The notes: generated by a model from the sequence alone, not told the origin. A stretch of DNA of 64,000 nucleotides from Streptosporangium album (GCF_014203795.1 NZ_JACHJU010000002.1:682001-746000); one strand, 5' to 3'. Counted from the stretch's first letter, positions 51,986 to 61,360 are shown. A program made the numbers and translations.

Positions 51986-52231
51986 GCCAGATCCCACTTC
52001 TCGACCCGCTCCCGCCACTACTCCACCACCCTCGGCGACATCCGAGCCGACCGCACCGCCTACGCCCGCGACGAGGAGATCAGCACCGGCCGACTGCCCC
52101 TCTTCGACGAGGACACCGTCCTCGTCATCGCCGAATGGGAGTACGCCGGAAAGGGCTACTCACTCGGCGATGCACTCCTCGCTGCCGCGCTGACCGGAGT
52201 ACCTCCGGCTGATTCCAGGGGGCACCGATGA
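51986..52231 (+). pseudogene. RepSA-type initiator, C-terminal remnant (AICE 2)
   Basis: 82 codons reading ARSHFSTRSRHYSTTLGDIR, then STGRLPLFDEDTVLVIAEWE and YAGKGYSLGDALLAAALTG. They match the C-terminus of the initiator at 37658-39028 (HFSTKSRRYSTTLGEIR, TGRLPLFDEDTVLI). The 5' three quarters of the gene are lost. Its stop overlaps the downstream xis as ATGA, the same arrangement as in AICE 1. Confidence 0.9.
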
Positions 52232-52404
52232 AGACGCTTGATCGTCTCTGGACGGTGGACGAGGTCGCCGGCTACCTGGGAGTACCGGTGGCGACCCTCT
52301 ATCAGTGGCGCCATCTCGGCACTGGTCCGGAGAGTCACAAGGTCGGCCGTCACGTCCGTTACCTGCCCGAAGACGTCATGGCCTGGGTGCGGAGGCAGCC
52401 ATGA
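52228..52404 (+). CDS. xis: Excisionase (AlpA-like HTH), Xis of AICE 2
   Basis: A 58-residue protein MKTLDRLWTVDEVAGYLGVP, VATLYQWRHLGTGPESHKVG, then RHVRYLPEDVMAWVRRQP: an HTH_17 excisionase. ATGA overlaps with the rep remnant and with int indicate an unchanged rep-xis-int operon end. Confidence 0.9.
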   Translation: MKTLDRLWTVDEVAGYLGVPVATLYQWRHLGTGPESHKVGRHVRYLPEDVMAWVRRQP

Positions 52405-53648
52405 CCGTCTACGACCGCTGGCACAAGATGGTGAAGCAACCCGACGGCACCACCAAGAAGGCCCGAAGCTCCGAGTACGGCATCGGCGATCGCTGGCGCG
52501 ACGAGTCCGGGAGCCAGCGCAAGAGGAACTTCGCCAAGAAGGCCGGTAAGGACCCGAACACCTGTGCCGAGGCGTTCGATGCCCAGATCACGAACGAGTT
52601 GAACCGTGGGACCTACATCGATCCGAACGCCGGGAAGATCACGCTCAAGGAGTACGGCGAGAAGTGGCTTGAGGCCCAGACGTTCGAGGAGTCCACCCGT
52701 GAGGCTGTGGAGCTCAGGTTGCGGCTGCATGTCTATCCGCATCTGGGGGCCAGGGAACTGCGGTCGCTCCGTCCCTCGGCCGTACAGGGCTGGACGCGCA
52801 TCCTCCAGAAGACCCTTGCGCCCAACTACGTGCGGACCATCTTCGCCAACCTCTCCGCTGTGCTCACGGCCGCCGTGGATGACGAGGTGATCGCCAAGAA
52901 TCCGTGCCGGGCGGATTCGGTCAAACCTCCAGCTCCGTCCCGGAAGAAGATTCGCGCCTGGAGCCGGGAGCGGGTTGTGCTCATGCGCTCGCTCCTGCCG
53001 TCCCGCTACCAGGCCAGCGTCGATCTGGGCGCCGGTCTCGGCATGCGCCAAGGAGAGGTCTTCGGCCTGGCGGTGGACGACGTCGACTTCGTATCAGGGG
53101 TCGTCCATGTGGTCCGGCAGGTGAAGATCGTGGGGGCAAGGCTCTGCTTCGCTCCGCCGAAAGGCGGAAAGCCGCTGGACATCCCGTTGCCGGAGACGGT
53201 GGTGCTCCGCCTCACCGAGCACCTGGCTGCCTATCCCGCCGTCCTGGTGACGCTGCCCTGGAAGCATCCCGAGGGTAAACCGGTGAGCGCCCGGCTGGTC
53301 TTCAGCTCGCGGGAGCACAAGGCGATGAACCGGAACTACTTCAACTCGTTCATCTGGAAGCCGGCCCTCGAAGGCGCGGGAGTCATCCCGGTCCGTGAGA
53401 CGGGCACGCGCAGATGGACCGAGAGCAGGGAGGAGGGGTTTCACGCCCTGCGGCACCATTTCGCGAGCGTTCTCCTGGCGGACGGCGTCGATATCCGCAG
53501 CCTCGCCGAGTTCCTCGGCCACGAGGACCCCGGGTTCACGCTGCGGACCTACACACACTTCATGCCGTCGGGGGAGGAGCGCATGCGAAAGGCCGTCGAG
53601 CGTGCCCTCAACGGCGGGACGGTCGACGGCCTTTCGCAGGAGGCCTGA
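52401..53648 (+). CDS. int: Tyrosine integrase of AICE 2
   Basis: A 415-residue integrase starting MTVYDRWHKMVKQPDGTTKK. It has an AP2-like arm-binding domain (residues 1-65), core-binding SAM-like domain (LKEYGEKWLEAQTFEESTRE) and catalytic domain with Arg in LGAGLGMRQGEVFGLAVDDV, His-x-x-Arg in GFHALRHHFASVLLADG, and LGHEDPGFTLRTYTHF with His and nucleophile Tyr. It appears intact, so it could still act on matching att sites. It ends 64 bp from the glnA stop, in convergent orientation. Confidence 0.93.
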   Translation: MTVYDRWHKMVKQPDGTTKKARSSEYGIGDRWRDESGSQRKRNFAKKAGKDPNTCAEAFDAQITNELNRGTYIDPNAGKITLKEYGEKWLEAQTFEESTREAVELRLRLHVYPHLGARELRSLRPSAVQGWTRILQKTLAPNYVRTIFANLSAVLTAAVDDEVIAKNPCRADSVKPPAPSRKKIRAWSRERVVLMRSLLPSRYQASVDLGAGLGMRQGEVFGLAVDDVDFVSGVVHVVRQVKIVGARLCFAPPKGGKPLDIPLPETVVLRLTEHLAAYPAVLVTLPWKHPEGKPVSARLVFSSREHKAMNRNYFNSFIWKPALEGAGVIPVRETGTRRWTESREEGFHALRHHFASVLLADGVDIRSLAEFLGHEDPGFTLRTYTHFMPSGEERMRKAVERALNGGTVDGLSQEA

Positions 53649-53683
53649 GTGCCCTGTGTGTGCCCTGGCGGCTCAACCGCCAG
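53649..53683. promoter_or_regulatory. Arm-type repeats and hairpin between int and glnA
   Basis: GTGCCCTG occurs at 53649-53656 and 53660-53667 (11-bp period), a likely integrase arm site. It overlaps a hairpin CTGGCGG-CTCAA-CCGCCAG (53665-53683) that could terminate both convergent genes. The element junction should lie close to the glnA 3' end. Confidence 0.5.
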
Positions 53684-53711
53684 TGTTTGCGCAGGTCAGA
53701 AGCTCAGTGGC

Positions 53712-55136
53712 TCAGACGTCGTAGTACAGCTCGAACTCGTGCGGGTGCGGGCGCAGACGGATCGGGTCGACCTCGTTCTCGCGCTTGTAGGCGATCCAGG
53801 TCTCGATCAGGTCCGGCGTGAACACGCCGCCCTCCAGCAGGTATTCGTGGTCGGCCTCAAGGGCGGCGAGCACCTCGGGCAGCGAGCCCGGGACCTGCGG
53901 GATGTTACGGGCCTCCTCGGGAGGAAGCTCGTAGAGGTCCTTGTCGACCGGCTCGACCGGCTCGATCTTGTTGCGGATGCCGTCGATGCCGGCCATGAGC
54001 TGGGCGGCGAAGGCGAAGTAGGGGTTGCAGGACGGGTCCGGGACGCGGAACTCGATGCGCTTGGCCTTCGGGTTGGAACCCGTGATCGGGATGCGGATGC
54101 ACGCCGAGCGGTTGCGCTGGGAGTAGACCAGGTTGACCGGGGCCTCGTAGCCGGGGACCAGGCGGTGGTAGGAGTTGACCGTCGGGTTGGTGAAGGCCAG
54201 CAGCGACGGGGCGTGCTTGAGCAGGCCGCCGATGTAGTAGCGGGCGGTGTCGGACAGGCCCGCGTAGCCGACCTCGTCGTAGAAGAGCGGCCCGCCGTCC
54301 TTCCAGAGCGACTGGTGGCAGTGCATGCCGGAGCCGTTGTCACCGAAGAGCGGCTTGGGCATGAAGGTGACCGTGTGGCCGTGCTCCAGAGCCGTGCTCT
54401 TGACGATGTACTTGTAGAGCATCAGGGTGTCGGCGGCCTTGAGCAGCGTGTTGAACCTGAAGTCGATCTCGGCCTGACCGGCCGTGCCCACCTCGTGGTG
54501 CTGCATCTCCACGTCGATGCCGGCGTCGATCAGCCGGCGGACCATCTCCGAGCGCAGGTCGGTGAAGTGGTCCATCGGCGGGACCGGGAAGTAGCCGCCC
54601 TTGTAGCGCGGCTTGTAACCGAGGTTGCCGCCGTCCTGGGCCTTGCCGGTGTTCCAGGCGCCCTCGATCGAGTCGATGTGGTAGTAGCTCGAGTGCGCAC
54701 TGGTCTCGAACCGCACGTCGTCGAAGATGTAGAACTCGGCCTCGGGGCCGAAGTAGACGGTGTCGGCGATGCCGGTGCCCTTGAGATACTCCTCGGCCTT
54801 GCGGGCGACGTTGCGCGGGTCGCGGCTGTAGGCCTCGCCCGTCAGCGGGTCGTGCACGAAGAAGTTGATGTTGAGCGTCTTGTGCTGCCGGAACGGGTCC
54901 AGCACGGCCGTGGACGGGTCGGGCAGCAGGAGCATGTCCGACTCGTGGATGGCCTGGAAACCACGGATCGACGAACCGTCGAACATGAGACCGTCGGTGA
55001 AGACACTCGCACCGAAGTTCTCCGTGGGAAAAGTGAAGTGGTGCGTCGTCCCCGGCAGGTCGGTGAACCTGACATCGACGAACTGCACCCCTTCATCCTT
55101 GATGAACTTCAGGACGTCGTCGGCGGAGTTGAACAC
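53712..55136 (-). CDS. glnA: Glutamine synthetase, type I (GSI-beta)
   Basis: A 474-residue full-length GSI that makes glutamine from glutamate, ammonia and ATP in the cytosol. Landmarks: [20 protein letters not shown] (N-terminal beta-grasp), [12 protein letters not shown] (metal Glu), [38 protein letters not shown] (metal His and ATP site), the flap region [14 protein letters not shown] and DLYELPPEE, where Tyr is the adenylylation site. The GTG start follows GGGAGG. A perfect-spacing GlnR box lies 52-89 bp upstream. Confidence 0.97.
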   Translation of the reverse strand: MFNSADDVLKFIKDEGVQFVDVRFTDLPGTTHHFTFPTENFGASVFTDGLMFDGSSIRGFQAIHESDMLLLPDPSTAVLDPFRQHKTLNINFFVHDPLTGEAYSRDPRNVARKAEEYLKGTGIADTVYFGPEAEFYIFDDVRFETSAHSSYYHIDSIEGAWNTGKAQDGGNLGYKPRYKGGYFPVPPMDHFTDLRSEMVRRLIDAGIDVEMQHHEVGTAGQAEIDFRFNTLLKAADTLMLYKYIVKSTALEHGHTVTFMPKPLFGDNGSGMHCHQSLWKDGGPLFYDEVGYAGLSDTARYYIGGLLKHAPSLLAFTNPTVNSYHRLVPGYEAPVNLVYSQRNRSACIRIPITGSNPKAKRIEFRVPDPSCNPYFAFAAQLMAGIDGIRNKIEPVEPVDKDLYELPPEEARNIPQVPGSLPEVLAALEADHEYLLEGGVFTPDLIETWIAYKRENEVDPIRLRPHPHEFELYYDV

Positions 55137-55187
55137 GCGAACCTCCCAAGGGGCACGGGCTATCAGAGCCGAAGGTAGGCCTGTGCC

Positions 55188-55225
55188 GTTACCGCCCCGT
55201 GTCTCGTTTGTTTCACTCGTGTTAA
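55188..55225 (-). promoter_or_regulatory. GlnR box upstream of glnA
   Basis: On the glnA strand: TTAAC-n6-GAAAC-n6-GACAC-n6-GTAAC (half-sites at 55225-55221, 55214-55210, 55203-55199 and 55192-55188). This is the actinomycete GlnR consensus gTnAC-n6-GaAAC, with all four half-sites exactly 11 bp apart, indicating nitrogen-dependent control of glnA. Confidence 0.85.
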
Positions 55226-55355
55226 GGGAAAGCAGTCTCCACGCTAGCCCCGGCGCGCGGCCGGACAGGTCGTGAAAGGCGTTCTTTGCCCGAGTCTTAC
55301 GCCTGGGCCTGCCCGCGACCTATGTTCGGGACTGTCCGGGTTCTGTGGTCGGGTC

Positions 55356-55444
55356 GCCCGGATCTCACCTACGGATCGACTCAAATCTCACATTCTGGCG
55401 GCCCGGATCTCACGTCCGGATCTGCTCGAATCTCAGGTCCGGGA
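55356..55444. repeat. Two imperfect 45-bp tandem repeats upstream of the RDD gene
   Basis: GCCCGGATCTCAC followed by a matching middle (CGGATC, CTC.AATCTCA) starts at 55356 and again at 55401. They lie in the glnA/RDD intergenic region, about 60-150 bp before the RDD gene, and may be a transcription-factor site array for it. Confidence 0.6.
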
Positions 55445-55504
55445 CGCCGGCCGGCAGGCTCGGGCGGATGCGAGAGCGCCCCCCGGGGCGGATACCGTTT
55501 AACC

Positions 55505-55969
55505 ATGAGCAGCAGGCAGCAGCCCCGTTGGACCCAGACATGGCTCGGCGGCGTCCGGTCGGCCGGAGTCGACCTGGGATATCCGGGGGAGCGGCTCGGG
55601 CTGCCCCGGCAGGGCAGCGGCGCGGTGGCCGGGTTCGGCCGCCGGATCGGGGCCCTCGTGATCGACTGGCTGATCTGCACCTGGGCCATCGCCCAGGGGC
55701 TCCTGCGGGTGAACGCGGCCGAGCAGGGGTGGGTGCCGCTTGTGATCTTCGCGGTGGTCAACATCCTGCTGGTGGGCACCATGGGCATGACCTTCGGCAT
55801 GCGGCTGCTCAACATCCGGGTCGCCGCGCTCGGCGGCGGCCGTCCGGGCTTCGTCGCGGTGCTGGCGCGGACCCTGCTGCTCTGCCTGGCCGTACCGGCT
55901 CTCATCTGGGACCGCGACCAGCGCGGCCTGCACGACCGTGCGGCGAACACCGTGGTCGTGCGGATCTGA
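55505..55969 (+). CDS. RDD-family membrane protein
   Basis: A 154-residue protein. After a 45-residue soluble lead comes the RDD signature FGRRIGALVIDWLICTWAIA (R and D in the first helix), then WVPLVIFAVVNILLVGTMGM, TFGMRLLNIRVAALGG and VLARTLLLCLAVPALIWDRD, with a final QRGLHDRAANTVVVR that carries the D-R pair. RDD proteins are small multi-helix membrane proteins, some linked to ion transport; the exact role here is unknown. It is divergently transcribed from glnA, a common actinomycete arrangement. Confidence 0.9.
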   Translation: MSSRQQPRWTQTWLGGVRSAGVDLGYPGERLGLPRQGSGAVAGFGRRIGALVIDWLICTWAIAQGLLRVNAAEQGWVPLVIFAVVNILLVGTMGMTFGMRLLNIRVAALGGGRPGFVAVLARTLLLCLAVPALIWDRDQRGLHDRAANTVVVRI

Positions 55970-56101
55970 GACGCTCCCCCAGGGAGCGAGGCGGCTCTCC
56001 CGCCCGCTCGGGGCGGACTGCTCGCGGGCCGGGTCAAGCATCCGGGCCGCTCGCGGGCCGGGCCGGGCCGGGTGGACGCGCGGCGGGCTCTACGCCGGGC
56101 T

Positions 56102-56902
56102 CTACGCCGGTCTCTCGCAGGTGAAGATCGCGGTGCCGGGCAGGTGACGTCCGCGCAGCGGGCTCCAGCCGCCCCACTCGCGGTCGTGGCCCTCGGGCCA
56201 CTCCGGCTCGGTCAGTGCCGTGACGGCCAGTCCCGAGGCGACGATGTGCCCGATCCAGTCGGCCATCGTGCGGTGGTGCTCGACGTAGGAGGGCCGCCCG
56301 TCGTCGCCGATCTCCACGTACGGCGAGCGGTCGAAGTAGGACCGGTCGGCGGTCAGCCCGCGAGGGCCCGGATCGTCGGGGAAGGCCCAGCGGACCGGGT
56401 GGCTGACCGAGAAGACCAGGCGCCCACCGGGACGCAGCACCCGGCGGGCCTCGGTGAGGACGGCCGCGGCGTCGGCCACGAACGGCAGCGCGCCGAAGGC
56501 CGAGCAGGCCAGGTCGAACGACCCGTCGGAGAAGGGCAGGACCTCGGCGTCGGCCTGGACCACCGGGAGCGACGCGTCGCCGCCGAAGTCGATCCGGCGG
56601 GAGTGCTGGAGCTGGCGGAAGGACAGGTCGAAGGCCGCCACCCTGGCCCCCTGTGCGGCCAGCCACCGTCCGCACTGCCCCGCCCCGCAGCCGATCTCCA
56701 GGACGTCCTTGCCCGCGACGTCGCCCAGCAGGTGGGCGTCGGCCTCGTCGAGGCCCTCCGGACACCAGACGAAGCCGGAGTCACGGAGGAAGTCTCCGTG
56801 CTCGGCCTGGTATTCGTCGGCGGCGCCGTCCCACCAGCCGCGGTTGGCCCGAGAGGTGCCGGTGGCGTCCACCCGGCGCCGGTCGACCCCTGCGAGGTCC
56901 AT
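56102..56902 (-). CDS. Class I SAM-dependent methyltransferase
   Basis: A 266-residue protein. Motif I VLEIGCGAGQCGRWLAAQGA (SAM binding), the acidic end of strand 2 in VAAFDLSFRQL, PVVQADAEVLPFSDGSFDLA (motifs II/III), then RRVLRPGGRLVFSVSHPVRW. Methyltransf_11-type fold; the substrate is unknown. The start ATG shares its A with the stop TGA of the DUF4191 gene, so it is translationally coupled to it. Confidence 0.93.
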   Translation of the reverse strand: MDLAGVDRRRVDATGTSRANRGWWDGAADEYQAEHGDFLRDSGFVWCPEGLDEADAHLLGDVAGKDVLEIGCGAGQCGRWLAAQGARVAAFDLSFRQLQHSRRIDFGGDASLPVVQADAEVLPFSDGSFDLACSAFGALPFVADAAAVLTEARRVLRPGGRLVFSVSHPVRWAFPDDPGPRGLTADRSYFDRSPYVEIGDDGRPSYVEHHRTMADWIGHIVASGLAVTALTEPEWPEGHDREWGGWSPLRGRHLPGTAIFTCERPA

Positions 56903-57582
56903 CAGCGCATCTTCGGCCGGGGCATCCTCGCCCCGCGCGGCAGCGGGCCCTTGGGCATCTGCACCGTCTGGGGGAGGGCCTTGAGACGGTTGTTGATCTC
57001 GTAGACCGCGGGCTTCTTGAGGTTGCGCGGCAGCTTCATCAGGTGGCGCTGCAGCTTGGCGAGGGGGATCTGACCCTCCCCGTCACCGGACTGGATGTCA
57101 TAGACCGGGACGTCGAGCGCGACCCGCTGGACGCGCTTCTTCTCGGCGACCAGCATCTTCTGCACACGGCTGCCCGGCCCCTCGGAGACCAGGACGATGC
57201 CGGGGTAGCCGACCACGCGGTGCACGAGGTCCTGGTCGCGGTTGAGCGCGACGGCAGGGGTGACCTCCCAGTTGCCGCGCATCCCCTGCAGGATCGAGGC
57301 GGCGGCGCCGAGCTGGCCGTGCAGCATCGAATACTGCGACCTCTGGGCGATCTGTCCGAAGACCACCAGCCCAACGGTGAGAGCCAGCATGACTCCGATG
57401 AACAGCAGATACCAGAACCAGCCCGTGACCAGGCCGATCACGATGCACAGCGCGAGCGTGCCAAGTGCCGACGCGTAGACGATCGGCATCCCCTTGGGGT
57501 TAACCTCCTTGACGATCTGCGCGACCATACGGAGTTGCTTGATGCGCCCCGGGCGCTCTGGGTCTTCGGGCTTCTTGGCCAT
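56902..57582 (-). CDS. DUF4191 membrane protein
   Basis: A 226-residue protein: a charged N-terminus (MAKKPEDPERPGRIKQLRMV), two membrane helices (GTLALCIVIGLVTGWFWYLL, IGVMLALTVGLVVFGQIAQR), then a soluble domain (GNWEVTPAVALNRDQDLVHR, VSEGPGSRVQKMLVAEKKRV). It matches the DUF4191 family that lies next to lipA in many Actinobacteria. Function is unknown; the constant lipA neighbourhood hints at a link with lipoylation or the envelope. A hairpin at 57708-57739 separates it from lipA. Confidence 0.9.
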   Translation of the reverse strand: MAKKPEDPERPGRIKQLRMVAQIVKEVNPKGMPIVYASALGTLALCIVIGLVTGWFWYLLFIGVMLALTVGLVVFGQIAQRSQYSMLHGQLGAAASILQGMRGNWEVTPAVALNRDQDLVHRVVGYPGIVLVSEGPGSRVQKMLVAEKKRVQRVALDVPVYDIQSGDGEGQIPLAKLQRHLMKLPRNLKKPAVYEINNRLKALPQTVQMPKGPLPRGARMPRPKMR

Positions 57583-57707
57583 GCTCTGAAGGATACAAAT
57601 TCAGGGGTCAAGAAATGAAAACGTGACCTTCCGCGCGCAGCGGTCCGGCGGGTGATGTGACGTTTCACACAACGCCGACGGGGACGTCCGGCCCACGGTG
57701 AAAACGC

Positions 57708-57739
57708 CACGGGCCCCGCGCTCCGGCGCGGGGCCCGTG
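57708..57739 (-). terminator. Terminator hairpin after lipA
   Basis: CACGGGCCCCGCG (57708-57720) and CGCGGGGCCCGTG (57727-57739) form a perfect 13-bp stem just downstream of the lipA stop. No T-run follows, usual for high-GC actinomycetes. Confidence 0.75.
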
Positions 57740-57752
57740 ACAGAGGCGGGCG

Positions 57753-58682
57753 TCAGGCGTGCTGACGGGCCTCGATGGCCTGCTTGTAGAGGCGGCCGGC
57801 CCGGTAGGAGGAACGGACCAGCGGGCCGGACAGGACCCCGGCGAAACCGATGGCCTCGGCCTCCTTCTGGAGCTCCACGAACTCCTCGGGCTTCACCCAA
57901 CGGTCCACCGGGTGGTGGCGCGGGGTGGGCCGCAGGTACTGCGTCACGGTCAGCAGGTCGCAGCCGGCCTCGTGGAGGTCGCGCATGGCCTGGACGACCT
58001 CCTCGCGCTCCTCGCCCATGCCGAGGATCAGGTTGGACTTGGTCACCAGTCCCGCCTCGCGGGCCTTGGTGATCACCCCCAGGGACCGCTCGTAACGGAA
58101 CCCGGGACGGATCCGCTTGAAGATCCGCGGCACGGTCTCGATGTTGTGCGCGAACACCTCGGGCCTGGCGGAGAAGACCTCCCGGAGCTGGTCCTCGTCG
58201 CCGTTGAAGTCGGGCACCAGCAGCTCGACGCCGCAGCCGGGCAGCAGCGCGTGGATCTGCCGGGCGGTCTCGGCGTACAGCCAGGCGCCGCCGTCGGGCA
58301 GGTCGTCACGGGCGACGCCGGTCACGGTCGCGTAGTTGAGGCCCATCTGCTGGACCGACTCCGCCACCCGCCGGGGCTCGTCGACGTCGTATTCCTTGGG
58401 CTTGCCGGTGTCGATCTGGCAGAAGTCACATCGCCGGGTGCACTGGTCGCCGCCGATGAGGAAGGTGGCCTCGCGGTCCTCCCAGCACTCCGAGATGTTG
58501 GGACATCCGGCCTCCTGACAGACGGTGTGCAGACCTTCCCGTTTGACCAGCGCGCGGAGCTCGGTGTGGTTGGGACCGGTCCTGAACTTGGTCTTGATCC
58601 ACTCGGGCTTCTTCTCGATGGGGGTCTCGGCGTTGCGGACCTCCAGGCGGAGGAGTTTCCGGCCTTCCGGAGCCACGGTCAT
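57753..58682 (-). CDS. lipA: Lipoyl synthase
   Basis: A 309-residue radical-SAM enzyme that inserts two sulfurs into protein-bound octanoyl groups. Auxiliary cluster cysteines C55, C60 and C66 in [16 protein letters not shown], radical-SAM cluster C81, C85, C88 in [15 protein letters not shown], then [14 protein letters not shown]-type substrate region and the C-terminal Ser in [12 protein letters not shown], ligand of the auxiliary cluster. The gene follows lipB by 131 bp in the same direction. It completes lipoylation of SucB, encoded 3 kb away. Confidence 0.97.
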   Translation of the reverse strand: MTVAPEGRKLLRLEVRNAETPIEKKPEWIKTKFRTGPNHTELRALVKREGLHTVCQEAGCPNISECWEDREATFLIGGDQCTRRCDFCQIDTGKPKEYDVDEPRRVAESVQQMGLNYATVTGVARDDLPDGGAWLYAETARQIHALLPGCGVELLVPDFNGDEDQLREVFSARPEVFAHNIETVPRIFKRIRPGFRYERSLGVITKAREAGLVTKSNLILGMGEEREEVVQAMRDLHEAGCDLLTVTQYLRPTPRHHPVDRWVKPEEFVELQKEAEAIGFAGVLSGPLVRSSYRAGRLYKQAIEARQHA

Positions 58683-58813
58683 GCGACCTCCTTCGTCGGT
58701 CGCGGGACCGAGATGCCTTGTCTATTCGCTCGCTCGCTACGCTCGCTCACCGGCTCAGCTTATGTCCCGCCGGAGCATGACCGTGCGTGGGGGCGCGGCC
58801 TCCCGGGCGCCGC

Positions 58814-59491
58814 TCAACGCCGGAAGAGGTCCTCCTCCGGAAGCTCGAAGGCCTGCGCGCCGAGCGCCTCGGCCAGATGCTTCTCGGCGTACGGCATGAC
58901 CTCGTCGACGACGATCCTGCGGCCGGTCTCGGCCGACAGCGAGGAGACCCCGGCGTCGCTGATTCCGCACGGGACGATCCGGTTGTACCAGCTCGGGTCG
59001 TTGGAGCAGTTGAGCGCGAACCCGTGCATGGTGACCCCCCGGGCGATCCGGATGCCGATCGCGCCGACCTGCCGGTCGGGCAGGCCGTGCGAGGGGTCGC
59101 CGGCCGCCCAGACGCCGCTGCGTCCCTCCACCCGGCCGGCATGCACCCCGAAGTCGGCGCAGACACGGATGAGCGTGTCCTCCAGGAGGCGGACGTAGGA
59201 GATCACATCCAGCCGTTCGCCCAGTCCGACGATCGGATAGCCCACGAGCTGGCCGGGACCGTGCCAGGTGATCCGGCCACCCCGGTCGACGTCGATGACC
59301 GGGGTGCCGTCGGTGGGCCGTTCGTTCGGGGCGGTGCGCTTGCCGGCCGTGTAGACCGGCGCGTGTTCGAGCATCAGGCAGGTGTCGGGAATCTCGCCGG
59401 CCACCCGGCGGGCGTGGATCCGCCGCTGGAGATCCCAGGCCTGCTCGTAGGGGAAGTCAACGCCAAGACGGACGATTGCCAGGTCACTCAC
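58814..59491 (-). CDS. lipB: Octanoyl-[ACP]:protein N-octanoyltransferase
   Basis: A 225-residue Lip[41 protein letters not shown] (the HGPGQ signature), [20 protein letters not shown] with the catalytic Cys in the LNC motif, and [15 protein letters not shown] (PCGI). It transfers octanoate from acyl carrier protein to lipoyl domains, the step before LipA. It is complete. Confidence 0.97.
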   Translation of the reverse strand: MSDLAIVRLGVDFPYEQAWDLQRRIHARRVAGEIPDTCLMLEHAPVYTAGKRTAPNERPTDGTPVIDVDRGGRITWHGPGQLVGYPIVGLGERLDVISYVRLLEDTLIRVCADFGVHAGRVEGRSGVWAAGDPSHGLPDRQVGAIGIRIARGVTMHGFALNCSNDPSWYNRIVPCGISDAGVSSLSAETGRRIVVDEVMPYAEKHLAEALGAQAFELPEEDLFRR

Positions 59492-59519
59492 GCATCAAGA
59501 GTAGTTGACCCACTCGTGG

Positions 59520-60257
59520 TCATGCCGTGAGAAGTCGAGGCTCGATGCGGAACTCCTTCACGCCGTCCGTTCCGTCGTGTTCGATCCGGTAGGCGTAGCC
59601 CTCCGGATCCACGGTGACGGCCTGGATGAACTCGGTGCCCACATAGTGCAGTGCGACGCCCTCATCGGCGGCGTAGCCGCCGGGCAGCTCGCCCGAGGCC
59701 ACCGCCTCGTGCAGCAGCGCACGGCGCTGCGGGTCGGAGTTGTAGTGGACGCCGCAGGAGTGCGGGAGAAGCCCGAGGCCGTCGGCCCACGTCCGCAAGG
59801 TCGGCCCGAAGGAGTCGGTGTTGCCGCCCACGTGCCAGCAGAGCGCCCCGGCGCTCTGCCCGGACAGGACCACGCCCGCCCGCCACGCCTCCTCGAACGC
59901 CTCGTCCAGGCCGTGCAGCCGCCACAGCGCCGCCAGGTTGGCCACGCTGCCGCCGCTGACGTAGATGACGTCCTGGCTCAGGATCCACTCGCGGGGATCC
60001 TCGACGTTGGGCATGGAGAACACTGTCAGATGGCTGACCTCCACGTCCCAGTCGCGGAACGCGCCGTACATCTTCAGCAGCCAGTCGGAGTCGTCTCCCA
60101 GCGCGGTGGCGAGCAGGCCCAGCTTCGGCCGGTCCTGGCCGGTCAGGTCGAGGGCGTACCGCAGCAGCGCACTCGCCTCTATGAACCCGTGGCGCTCAGA
60201 CGGGCGGAACGAGCCGCCTCCGATGGCAAGGATGTGAGACTGCCCGGAACTACGCAT
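59520..60257 (-). CDS. Peptidase E-like (S51) protein
   Basis: A 245-residue protein with SHILAIGGGSFRP at the start, VIYVSGGSVANLAALWRLHG, the nucleophile Ser in GVVLSGQSAGALCWHVGGNT, and a His region CGVHYNSDPQRR. This is the class-I glutamine-amidotransferase-like fold with Ser in place of Cys, as in dipeptidase PepE/cyanophycinase. Likely cytosolic; the substrate is unknown. It is separated from lipB by 28 bp on the same strand. Confidence 0.9.
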   Translation of the reverse strand: MRSSGQSHILAIGGGSFRPSERHGFIEASALLRYALDLTGQDRPKLGLLATALGDDSDWLLKMYGAFRDWDVEVSHLTVFSMPNVEDPREWILSQDVIYVSGGSVANLAALWRLHGLDEAFEEAWRAGVVLSGQSAGALCWHVGGNTDSFGPTLRTWADGLGLLPHSCGVHYNSDPQRRALLHEAVASGELPGGYAADEGVALHYVGTEFIQAVTVDPEGYAYRIEHDGTDGVKEFRIEPRLLTA

Positions 60258-60295
60258 ACGTGACCTCTTCGACGGCTTTGGCGGAAACAGGGACC

Positions 60296-61192
60296 CTAGA
60301 GTACGGCGGCCAGCGCCTCACTGAGACACGTATGCCGGAACGTGTGACCAGACTCCAGGAGGCGCCGGGGCAGCACCCGCTGCCCGGTCAGCACCCCCTC
60401 CTCCGCGAACCCCCCGATGGCCGTGCGCAGCGCGAACCCGGGCACGGCGAGCGGCATCGTGGGCCGGTGCAGGGCCTTCCCGAGCGTCCTGGTGAACTCC
60501 GCGTTGGTGACCGGTCGCGGCGCGGTGAGGTTGACCGGGCCCGAGATCTCCGGACCGTTCAGGATGCGCAGTACGGCGTGCACCCAGTCGTCGATCGATA
60601 TCCACGACCAGTACTGCTCTCCCGAGCCCAGAGGCGCTCCCAGCCCCAGTTTGAAGATCGGCAGGATCTTGGCCAGCATGCCGCCCTCGCCGCTCAGCAC
60701 CAGACCGGTGCGGAGCCGGGCCACCCGGATGCCCGCCTCCTCGGCGGGTGCCGTCTCCGCCTCCCAGGGCACCACCACCTCCCGGGCGAGGAAACCCTCG
60801 CCCGGGGGGGCCGTCTCGTCCACCTCGCGGTCCCCGGTGTCCCCGTAGTAGCCGATCGCGGACGCCGACAGCAGCGTCGGCGGCCTGTCCGGCAGCTCCG
60901 TCAGCGCCCTCACCAGCGTCCTGGTCCCCTCGACCCGGCTGCGGACCAGCTCGCGCTTGACGTCGTCGGTCCAGCGCCGGTCGCCGATCCCCGCTCCGGC
61001 GAGATGGACCACCGCCTGCGCGCCCCGTAGGGCCGCCGGGTCGATGAGCCCCTTCCCCGGGTTCCAGAACGACTCGTCGGCGCCCTGCGGCGCCCGCCGT
61101 ACCAACCGGACCACCCGGATGCCGTCGGCCCGCAGGGCCTTGACCAGAGCCGATCCAAGCAGGCCCGAGGACCCGGTCACGATGATCGCCAT
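60296..61192 (-). CDS. TIGR01777-family NAD(P)-dependent epimerase
   Basis: A 298-residue SDR-type protein. The start is MAIIVTGSSGLLGSALVKAL, the nucleotide-binding GxxGxxG; then VVHLAGAGIGDRRWTDDVKR, LLSASAIGYYGDTGDREVDE (YYG catalytic region) and EAGIRVARLRTGLVLSGEGG; the C-terminal DUF1731 domain ends LLESGHTFRHTCL. The longer open frame to 61285 is not needed. The substrate is unknown; the family is widely placed near lipAB/sucB in Actinobacteria. Confidence 0.93.
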   Translation of the reverse strand: MAIIVTGSSGLLGSALVKALRADGIRVVRLVRRAPQGADESFWNPGKGLIDPAALRGAQAVVHLAGAGIGDRRWTDDVKRELVRSRVEGTRTLVRALTELPDRPPTLLSASAIGYYGDTGDREVDETAPPGEGFLAREVVVPWEAETAPAEEAGIRVARLRTGLVLSGEGGMLAKILPIFKLGLGAPLGSGEQYWSWISIDDWVHAVLRILNGPEISGPVNLTAPRPVTNAEFTRTLGKALHRPTMPLAVPGFALRTAIGGFAEEGVLTGQRVLPRRLLESGHTFRHTCLSEALAAVL

Positions 61193-61327
61193 GTCGTCCA
61201 ATCTAGTCGACCTCCCCTGTGATCTCCGGGAGCCCGGTGGTCGCCGGATGTGTCGCGCGCGAGAAGACGGCCCGTGAAAAGACACGCGTGAAAGGCCGCG
61301 AGTGAAAGGACGGGCGGCGAGAACGGA

Positions 61328-61360
61328 CCGGGCCGGCCCGCGGAACGCGGACCGGCCCGG
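61328..61360 (-). terminator. Terminator hairpin after sucB
   Basis: CCGGGCCGG (61328-61336) and CCGGCCCGG (61352-61360) form a 9-bp GC stem 17 bp after the sucB stop. Confidence 0.65.

Noticed and set aside
53649-55178. A 509-codon plus-strand frame opposite glnA
   Set aside because: It is an antisense shadow of a highly conserved GC-rich gene; no start signal or family features.
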